Assembly: GCA_023052935.1 (NCBI GenBank)
Contig: CM041297.1
Span: 104,647,563-104,711,562 of the forward strand
Direction of reading: 5' to 3'
DNA from: Piezodorus guildinii
Taxonomy: Eukaryota; Arthropoda; Insecta; Hemiptera; Pentatomidae
Length of the DNA stretch: 64,000 bases
Made by a program: the position numbers and the translations under genes. The notes beneath the pieces are model-generated. The model saw nothing but the letters and a program-made list of their open reading frames with translations, did no database searches and was not told the origin of the DNA. Shown here one piece after another: positions 55,974-64,000 of the stretch (position 1 is the stretch's first letter; the number at the start of each line of letters is the position of its first letter).

Positions 55974-55974
<1 letters not shown>
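55551..55974 (+). pseudogene. Jockey LINE 3' end
   Basis: Starts at GVELWGFTKPLNSSRIQSLQ and runs through LNVPYVADLARSR to a stop. It resumes in another frame (NPLVLILSSSSIPDNPPRRL, then RRWPRDLLV) and continues to a 3' UTR with hairpin, AATAAATAAT and poly(A) at 55968-55981. One frameshift and one deletion near 55720. The tail merges into (AT)n. Confidence 0.9.
55859..55878 (+). other. 3' UTR hairpin (jockey)
   Basis: Perfect eight-pair stem: GAGCTTCC with GGAAGCTC, loop ATTG. Confidence 0.8.

Positions 55975-55980
<6 letters not shown>

Positions 55981-56039
<59 letters not shown>
55981..56039. repeat. (AT)n microsatellite at LINE tail
   Basis: About 29 AT units begin directly where the LINE poly(A) ends. 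Confidence 0.95.
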
Positions 56040-56042
<3 letters not shown>

Positions 56043-57865
56043 AAGCTAATTGTAAAAGTTAATATTCAATATACCTTTTAATTACCCTACATCACCTACT
56101 CATTTTAATTATAATATTGTTTCTATGAAATAGTCACTCAGCTCATTAACGTTAATAGCTGTCAACTTGAAATACCTCAAAGGTAGTGTAAGTTCTGATA
56201 TGGTCTATTACTTCAGTGTTAAACATTAAAGGAGACAACGCTTATAGATTACTTAAACTATAACAATTTGAAAAATAAATTAAATTTAATTTTTTTTTTT
56301 TTTATAATATATTTTATATTAATACTAACCCACTAGAAATAAAAAAAAAGAAAGCAATAAATATATAAATGAATTCCAAAAAAATATTGTTTTTCTTATC
56401 AGATACTAAGGTGACAGAAGTCTGGGATTTATTAAAATCTTAAGGTGTATATTTCTGATTATTTCTAATCGACAAATGGTTCGAACATACGAAATTTTAT
56501 TTACAAGTTTTCATTATTAATTAAAAATTATATCGCACTTCATTGATATAAGTAATATTTAGATTGATTCAGAAAAATTTCAATAATTTTAAAATTTTAC
56601 CCACACCTAAATCAGCAAACAATTATAAAACACCAATATTGTACATGTAATCCTGCTTAACGTAAAATATAGATTAGTGTAACAACTAGATAATACTAAA
56701 AAGAGAAACTAAAAGTTGCTGGATCTTCTCCCTCCCTACCCCGCATTAAATTGAATAAGGTGTAATACAGAGGTAGGACAGAAACAAAATTTATTAGAGG
56801 ACGGAACGAGGTTTTAAATTACCTAATTAAAAGTGTAAGGAAAAATATTCACTTTCTTCGCATAATTCATTCAAATTTTCCCCAAGATTAGCATTTTTAT
56901 GACTTTTCCAGTTGTTTGATGCTTGCAAACCTGAGGGATGGCAGTCGGAAGACGAAATTCAAACAATGACATGAAGAAAGTTAACAACTCCCGTCTAGCG
57001 CAGGATAGATGTGGAAAGTACTTATTTATGAAGGGAGATTTTGTAGCTTATGAACAACTAACAATAACTCAACTATCGATGTTTGAATTAATAAAATTCT
57101 ATTTCAGGAAGGTCGATTAATTTAATATTTTAATCATCCTCTAGCCTTTGTGTTGGAAAATTTTCTGCTTTGTAAAACCCTTTTCATAGTGAATCTGGGG
57201 CGAATACATTAATTTTTCACTGCGAAAGTTTTTATGAAAGTCCTAAAAAATTAAGGCTTTTCCTGGTGTTAAACTTGATTATAACTCATTCAATGTCATG
57301 AAAACTAATCAACGCAGCGCAATAAAAGTACTGTTTTCGAATGAATAAATAAAAAATAATACAGTTTGAATTTTCAACGTATATTCGGTTTTTTTTTTAA
57401 TCATAAATAAATTTATTGTTTTTAAATTAGTTTGGAATCTTAATAAATATTACATAAAGTCTATTGGTAGCACTGAAAGAGTTCAATACATATACAGCAA
57501 GGAAAATACTTCATTAATGGCATTTCCAAAGCTTATATTGGACACTTACAGGTTTTGTTATTCTTAGCATTATGGACTGTTGTATTGTATAACTCACATA
57601 ATAACTCTAAATAGGCGAATATCGTATAATTTTCGATTAAAGTTTGGCGGGAAACGTTTGGATTCTCTAATTTCTAAATCCAAGACATCCTCAACGATTT
57701 GATAAAACCTGCCTAAACTATAGTCAACTTCAACGCTCTCTAATTATTCCTACAGATAAACACAATTTTATTTTCAACAAGCGTAAAAGGTACATATTTT
57801 ACGAAAAATAAAAATCAAAATTAAGGAAAGAATGGACCTTCTGAATATGCTGCTCCTGAATTAGT
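56040..57865. other. Intergenic, nothing recognised
   Basis: 1.8 kb of AT-rich DNA. The plus-strand frame at 56938-57120 (MAVGRRNSNNDMKKVNN...) has no known features and no coding context. Confidence 0.4.
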
Positions 57866-58050
57866 ATGGGTGTAGTGGCTAAATTAAAAATAGTGGCTAA
57901 ATTAATTCCTATGTCCAATGTCGTGGGTTCGAACCTGGCAGATGGCCCTGTGATTTTCAATGGGATTTCAAACTCATTAGTTTCGCCGTCATTCGAAGGT
58001 AACGTAAAATTTGCGTCCCGAGAATTCACAATGTCAGATTCTCTGTAAAG
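57866..58050 (+). repeat. tRNA-derived SINE (family S3)
   Basis: Plus strand: atgggtgtagtggctaaatt as A-box region (partly duplicated), a canonical-like B-box GGGTTCGAACC at 57928-57938, and the S3 body to ttcgaaggtaacgtaaaat. The best-preserved B-box of the family here. Confidence 0.65.
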
Positions 58051-58337
58051 ATTCGTATCCTGAATTAACCTGGATTGACAAAATAAAAGAAAAAAACTAT
58101 TCTGGATTAAGTGAAACATCAACCAACAAAAAACAATAAACATCATCTTTAACACTCATTTTTGAGAAATATGTTTTTTATTATTGTATGGCAACCTTTG
58201 AGAATTGAAACATTAATTTCCAAAAATTACTATATCTATGATAGGAAATTTTACAGGAATCTGAAACATATCTCATGACTATATTATCAAACCAAATTAT
58301 TTTATTCTTTCCGCATTAAAATCTAGAATTTTATGTT

Positions 58338-58338
<1 letters not shown>
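58051..58338. other. Intergenic, nothing recognised
   Basis: AT-rich; nothing supported. Confidence 0.3.

Positions 58339-58399
<61 letters not shown>
58339..58399. repeat. (AT)n microsatellite at LINE tail
   Basis: About 30 AT units directly outside the minus-strand jockey 3' end. Confidence 0.95.
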
Positions 58400-58403
<4 letters not shown>

Positions 58404-58797
58404 TATTTATTGAGATATATTACAATTTGTTTCGATATCAACAATTACTAATTAATGAGAGACCACATTCATACAATATTTACATAAAAAAAATTAAATG
58501 TTTTAGTATGGTTTGGAACGAAACTAAATGTGTAATTAATACCCTTAGAAAATAATTGGATTTCTATATTATGTCTTTCGAAAGACTAATGTGTTCACTA
58601 GATAAAATCAAATAGAAAATTTAGATAAAACATACGTAAAATGACTGAATTACAGGCAAAATAGGCTACCTAGTGGCAGAACTTCAAAGTTTATTTTATG
58701 AGCAGGTCTAAAGGTCGCCGTCTTTTCAGACGTCTGGGAGGATTACCAGGAATAGATGTGGATGAGTGGGACGGTAGCTTGGAATTGCGGGCCAAGT
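58400..58797 (-). pseudogene. Jockey LINE 3' end (43925 family)
   Basis: Minus strand: LARNSKLPSHSSTSIPGNPP then RRLKRRRPLDLLIK and stop, a 3' UTR with hairpin at 58666-58679 (CTGCC / GGTAG, loop ACTA), and a 3' end tgtaatatatctcaataaat that mirrors the end of the 43925 element. The open C-terminus suggests moderate age. No TSD could be fixed because of the (AT)n. Confidence 0.85.
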
Positions 58798-60126
58798 GCA
58801 AATAAAAATATAAATTATAAACAATATATTTTTTTTTATTTAGTAACTAACTTTGCAAGAATTGATAAGATCTACAGAAATAATGAATATGAATGATTCT
58901 AATTTTTTTTCAGCTAAACACGTTGCTTCAAAACTGAATCTATCAAATGCTTAAATAATACATTTTACTAGGAAATACGCACTTACATTAAAAATGTGAC
59001 AAATTTCTGTGTTTCTACTTTCTGCGCAATAAAAGTCTTGATTGATCACTATAACTAAACTTTTCTTTAGTCGTATATGACATATGATATTAAATACTTT
59101 GAATAATAAAAACGTAAATATGTATTTAACTTAAGCCGGTACATACCAGACTCTATGGCGGTAGTGCTAACTAAGAACTGATACACAAGTGATAACATTA
59201 TCGTAGCTTGGAACTGAGCATGGAACTAGTTCGTTCACGGTTGACCTGAATGATAAACGGAACAAAGCTGGAGTGGAACATGTGTTCAAGCAGTCCCTAC
59301 GTTGAAGCTTCGTTTGTTCTACATATAACTTCCCGGGCTTCATCGATTCGGTCTAATGCCTAACAAAGGCTATTATTCTAACCTAAGCCCATTTTCCATT
59401 AAACCTCTATTATGGCACTCAAGGGAATCATAAAACCACTTAGATATAGAGAATACGGCTGGACCTTGTAAAGACAACTTACTTCGTTTTGAGAATTCGA
59501 ACTCCCTTCCTCCCAACACACCAGGCAAATGAGTCCCCTTGCAAATGTTGTAACAATAAAAAAAAATTCAGATTCTGGATGTATATAGACTTTTATTTAG
59601 ACTATGTATATAGTCTAAAAGTAATTTAGACCCACTCGGCTAATGAGAACCTAAGGTCTTCGATAGGAACAAAATCAATACAAATTAAAAATAACGTCTA
59701 TCAACCTAGAAAAACGACGTTAAAACGAATATCATCCTAGATGATTCTGAAAACAATGCTTCAAGGCCCTAGGATTTTTAAGGGGGTCAAAATTAATTTA
59801 TAAAGTACCGAAATGCTATTAAAAGCTAATATGTACAGAAATCAGGAATATTTAGTCTGGAGTAGAGAGTATAACAGAGACTGACTATCGAGCCTCCCTC
59901 CTCCCCCCTTATCTTTATGGTGTATAAGGATGATCTGCTAATAATAGAGAGAACATACTTTATTTATAAAGTAGTGCTGCTCAACTATATTAGGTTACTT
60001 AAAACACAGTATGCTATGATTTTCTTAAAAATATGTGTTTAATAATATTATAAGATTAAGCATTGTATCAATATAGTTCTTCTTCTTTCAGTGGCGCGAA
60101 AGGCCGTGTAAGCCCTGGGCCTCGCG
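58798..60126. other. Intergenic, GC-richer in the middle
   Basis: AT-rich flanks with a less biased section at 59130-59560 that could hold 5' regulatory sequence of a host gene, but no exon, splice site or core promoter can be supported. Confidence 0.35.
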
Positions 60127-60150
60127 GTGTAAACTCCTGCGAGTTTACAC
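60127..60150. other. Perfect 10-bp hairpin
   Basis: GTGTAAACTC pairs with GAGTTTACAC around CTGC, in a GC-richer patch (60090-60250). It could be the end structure of a transposon or a terminator-like stem. No other copy was seen in the window. Confidence 0.6.
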
Positions 60151-60399
60151 TCACGTTTCACGATGCAATTTTTAGTGTAGAGTCATCATTCCCTACGACT
60201 AATTTTGTGAGTGGCTACCCTTTGGCTGACGGGTCTCACATACATCAATATAGTTATTGTACATTAAAAAAAATGTGTATATATTGTTTTTAATTTAGTT
60301 TCATTATTTATTTTTACATAAAAAATGCTTTATTAAAAAAACTTTGCACATTAACCTTAACTTATTGAAAATATATACATAATTTTTGTATATCCCCCT

Positions 60400-61030
60400 A
60401 TCGAACACCATGCATGTGGTGGTGGATTATTCCAAGAGAGTCCAATATTGTATTTTCCGCCATATCTACCTCGCTATGTCCCCAATATTCAGACCGAAAT
60501 TCTCCAAGATGCTCCTCGTCGAGTTCGTTACAGTTCCGCGAGCTACGAAAAGGCCCTTCGTGTAGAAGTCTCTCTTCCCGAATCTCTTGCGGAATTTCTC
60601 CTTAAGGAAAAGGATGCACTTATAAATTTCGTTCTTTTATTTTTTCACCTTATCCGCCTGATGTAGATCATTATCCTCGTATATTATAGTAGGATCCAAA
60701 ATGATTTTTGACTTTTCGGCTTTATGAAACGCCAAAATGTCAGCATATCGCTTAGATCCATCCGAATCTATGCAATAGGCCTCATCAAAGCTTGCGAAGT
60801 TTCTCTTTTTGAACAGCCTCATAAATCTATACTTGGCACGGTAGTGGAGGGGATTTGAGGGAGTTGTTGGGACCTTTTCTGTGAGCTAGAGTTTCAGGCT
60901 CTCGGTTGCATATGCGACAGCGGGACCTAACATCTCTACCCTGTCCGCTGACACCTGGAACCCCACGCAGGAGTGCATAATTGATGTTCAGCTTGAGTGT
61001 GTTAGTCCTTTCAAACCCCTAGAATATTTG
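60400..61030 (-). pseudogene. R2-superclade (RLE-type) LINE C-terminus
   Basis: Minus-strand pieces in order: LKLNINYALLRGVPGVS (60955-61005), CRICNREPETLAHRKG (60880-60930; Cys-x2-Cys-x7-His as in the knuckle before the restriction-like endonuclease), then CIDSDGSKRYADILAFHKAE and KSKIILDPTIIYED (60650-60800). Last are a GLFVARGTVTNSTRSIL segment and a helical end (60430-60560). The Asp-x-Ile...Asp-Pro-Thr-x-x-x-Glu pattern matches the nuclease-like region of these LINEs. Frameshifts separate the parts. Second, more decayed copy at 21646-22115. Confidence 0.65.
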
Positions 61031-63358
61031 CTTTTTATATATAAATTTCTTCGCTTTCGGGGTCTCTTTAAGGTGCCGAACACCAATTCACGGTCCATTA
61101 TTCAAACGAGTTTACTCGTAGTGCCTGCTGTAGAACGAATGAACCTAAGCTACATGCTCTCTTACTATAGTTACTTTCATTAAAGTCTCTCAAGGGACTT
61201 AAGCCTGCCATGAAAGATTAGAATAGGAATTTTTTGGTAAAGGCGATAACTATTTTTTGCCCAAAATTCCAAGCCCTTCAAGTCGATAGTGAGAAACAGG
61301 AGTAAATCATATAAAGTGGATTCGGAAATTTAAACATAACTTCTATGTTGGCTTTGTTATTCGGTTATAGAAGAAGATCAAAGCTTCAAGTTACAAGAAT
61401 GCATGTGTTTGTTCCCTCCAAAGATAAAAGGACAGAAAGTTGGATTCTAGACGAGAGAGTGTATGGAGAAGTCTTCTTTTATCCTAAATAGTTTAAAAAG
61501 GGAACAAGCTCAGTAAAAAAAAACAAGGTTTTCTTTAAATCTACATATCATCATAATGAATTTTGTTAATAGCTCATTTTATAATGTTTTAAGAGACACC
61601 TCTATCATTCATTATCTGGGATAATTATTTTTAATTCTAAAATCTTTGATACATTTCAAATAAATTATAAAAGAATGCTTGAAGTGTTTTATTTACCAAT
61701 ACCACATTAATGCAATTCATGAAAAATATATACATGGAATTTATGATTCCTTCCTTATTTCATGTCTCATTTTCATTCAAATTATGTATCAAAATTCATG
61801 TTATTCTGTAGAAACGCTGTTCTAGGAAATCATGTAACTTCTCTCCAGTTGTGTCCTTTATTTACGAAGTCGTATACATTCTCTGTATTGCATTCTTAAT
61901 AAGCTGTTTCCTTTGCAGAGCGGATCCCGCAGCCAATAGCATCACAGTGAATTCTATATTTTCACACTTGCAACACTTCCTTTTCCTTCAGTCCTTTATC
62001 AATAATGTTTTTGATAAACAAAAGATAAAGTCTCCAACAAGTTTAATATTTTATGCATATTTTTAAGTTACAAGACTATGGTTAGAACGATATCGGAGTT
62101 TTATGAAACGAATCAGATGGGGTAAAATTCAGACAAATACGAACTATACTTCATACCAAAGGTTGTGAGTTTGCCAGTTTTCGGATTCGGACCATCAGCC
62201 TATTTGAGGAAACTGAGCCAGATCGGACGTTAGAGCTATGAGAAATAGAATAATTAGGTACCTCAAGGTACCCGTGAGGCACCTCTGTAATAGGTTTAAG
62301 TGGCTCCTCCCCCCACACAAACATACAGTATTGGTCATTCCTTTAGCAAAAACTTGCCAGCATCCTTCCTATATCCTGAGTCATCATCCTAGTAATGAAA
62401 ACTTCCTCCCTCCTGCTTTGGTAATTTTTTTAATGCTTTTTAACATATCCGATTCTTCTAGATCTCAAAGATATTAACACGTCATTGAGGCTTGGGTCTT
62501 AAAAAATCTTCTGTCTGGTAGGGTGTAAACATTTTTCAATATGCTACTTGATTTTGTTTTCTTTAATCCTCAGGTGGGACGGAGGAAATTACAAGATTTT
62601 TTTTTTAACATCTAACGCAACCATCTTTGTAAATGCATTTCCTATTGTTATATTTGTTTTTAATTTTATGATAATCTGATAAATATATGAGCTCTAAAAT
62701 ACAGTATTTCTTTAAAGTACATACTTGTTATTCTGAAAGAACTAGGTTAAAATTAAAAAATATATGAATAATATTCCAAATAACAATACTTATCCTTTTT
62801 TTGTTTACTACATTTATACTACATACTTTAACTTTTTTACCAAAGACTAAATTCTATTCTATTTTGTTCTTTAAAAAATAAATGAACGCCTCAGAGAATT
62901 TGGAGAGGCTTCGCCTTATCCCTAAACCGTTCCACTCCTTATGACACATTTATATGCTCTAAATAAACATAAATAACTTTAAATCAAGAATATATTTTAA
63001 TGTAGGAAAATGCTTAATAATAAATAATAATTACTCTTTTTCCTATAGGTGCCTTCCTTAATAGTATGTTCAACAGACACATGTAAGATCTATTTTAAGC
63101 TTTTATTTTTACAAAATTATATGTTTAGCAGAAATGTAAATAAGGAATAACATAAAAGAACATAATAGACTTGGGACGAAGAGAACATCAATATTCTTCA
63201 AGAACTCTGCTGGAAGAAAACACACCAACATATTTCCTCGCTTGTATACCAGACAACAGATGGATAAAAGTTTCTGAGATATATCGGTCCGTTTGGTAAG
63301 GATTCTAGAAAATAAAGACATTTATCAAGGGATAATATTTTTATATTTAAACTGGTAA
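61031..63358. other. Intergenic, nothing recognised
   Basis: 2.3 kb AT-rich. Plus-strand frames at 61851-62066 and 62238-62477 have no domain features. A pentanucleotide-like attctattctatt at 62848 may be a LINE tail relic. Confidence 0.4.
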
Positions 63359-63570
63359 ATGGGATATCTCCTTGAATTTCATGGTACCATGGAGGAGATT
63401 AGGACGAGTCGAAACCACAGAGCCGACTACTTGTACTCACAAATGCTCCAACCCCTAAATCTTGGAGGACTCTTCGGTAACGTCCAGGACTCGATCAGTG
63501 GTCGGTCTCAGTCCCAAGGATATTCCACTGTCGGAATAAAAGGATCGTTCTGTCAGCGGGTAATGATTTA
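63359..63570 (+). CDS. Candidate exon, unrecognised
   Basis: A compositionally balanced open stretch (EFHGTMEEIRTSRNHRADYL, then LQPLNLGGLFGNVQDSISGR and STVGIKGSFCQR) ends at a possible splice donor cagcgg|gtaatg near 63560. After that the frame enters repetitive DNA. No homologue is recognised and no acceptor is convincing. It may be an exon of a gene that continues beyond the window. Confidence 0.25.
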
Positions 63571-63603
63571 CGTCGTTCTTCTTTCTTTTCTCCTCATCAT
63601 GGA

Positions 63604-63632
63604 TATATATATATATATATATAATATATGTA

Positions 63633-63668
<36 letters not shown>
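63604..63668. repeat. (AT)n and (TG)n microsatellites
   Basis: (AT)n at 63604-63624 and (TG)n at about 63638-63667, separated by a tatgtatgta linker. Confidence 0.95.
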
Positions 63669-63669
<1 letters not shown>

Positions 63670-64000
63670 ATTAAACAACAAAGAATACAAAAAGGGGGAA
63701 AAAAAACCATAAAAGGTTAACAAATTTAAATAATTTTTTTTTTAATAGATGAATAAAAATGTGTATATTATTTTAAGCGTGAAAAAAAGGTGTTAATATA
63801 AATATATTTGGTGCTGATAACCGAGAGGTTGAAAAAATATTCCAATACCCTGACCCTGAATACAATTTTTTTTTTAATAGGGTAAACAATACGAGTAAAT
63901 ATATACTTTCAAATAGCGATACGAAACTCAATTGACAGATTTTAATGAGCTTTCTAACGCATACTCATGCAGTGATAGCTGGTTGATTAAGAAATCCTAT
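63669..64000. other. Intergenic, nothing recognised
   Basis: AT-rich; nothing supported. Confidence 0.3.

Noticed and set aside
63570..63712. Continuation of the 63359 ORF into Ile-Tyr and Cys-Val repeats
   Set aside because: These codons are translated (AT)n and (TG)n microsatellites; if an exon exists it should end near 63560.

Overview
This 64-kb window is AT-rich eukaryotic DNA, most likely from an arthropod and probably an insect. That rests on the transposon spectrum: jockey-type LINEs with a C2HC gag, CR1/L2-like, RTE-like and RLE-type LINEs, a Tc1 element, Penelope-like pieces and tRNA-derived SINEs. It also rests on one fragment that resembles insect nucleosome assembly protein 1. 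No intact host gene was found. The only host-like coding pieces are the short NAP1-like segment (5.9 kb) and a few unrecognised open stretches near 2 kb, 31.9 kb and 63.4 kb.

Layout. 1-5 kb: a dispersed 0.9-kb repeat ('A-repeat'), a SINE, a tiny jockey tail with target-site duplication (TSD), an unrecognised ORF, an RNase H remnant and a CR1/L2-like LINE. 5-12 kb: SINEs, the NAP1-like piece, a decayed Tc1 element with IR/DR termini lying inside a larger inverted repeat, and an RTE-like fragment. 12.9-21.6 kb: the most striking region. The 3' half of a jockey element (plus strand) is followed by a 2.1-kb, nearly identical inverted repeat carrying jockey ORF1 on both strands, then the 5' half of ORF2 (minus strand), ending in an A-repeat. 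21-27 kb: a Penelope-like insertion with a hammerhead-like core, an RLE-LINE remnant, an RTE piece with perfect TSD, and an unclassified 1.23-kb TIR transposon with iterated internal motifs. 27-42 kb: two A-repeats, a SINE with TSD, a tandem duplication split by a jockey insertion, a CR1/L2-like LINE, and long featureless AT-rich DNA. 42-54 kb: a LINE pseudogene, then a nearly intact full-length jockey element with TSD (43.9-48.7 kb), then an A-repeat split by a 3-kb jockey copy. 54-64 kb: LINE tails that end in (AT)n, SINEs, and an R2-superclade C-terminus.

The elements interact as layers. Jockey copies sit in or beside the terminal motif of A-repeats, SINEs sit in older repeats, and microsatellites lie at retroposon tails. 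The jockey copies share a short hairpin with a four-base loop just after the ORF2 stop. Its stem sequence changes between copies while pairing is largely kept, which makes it a good candidate for a reverse-transcriptase recognition structure.
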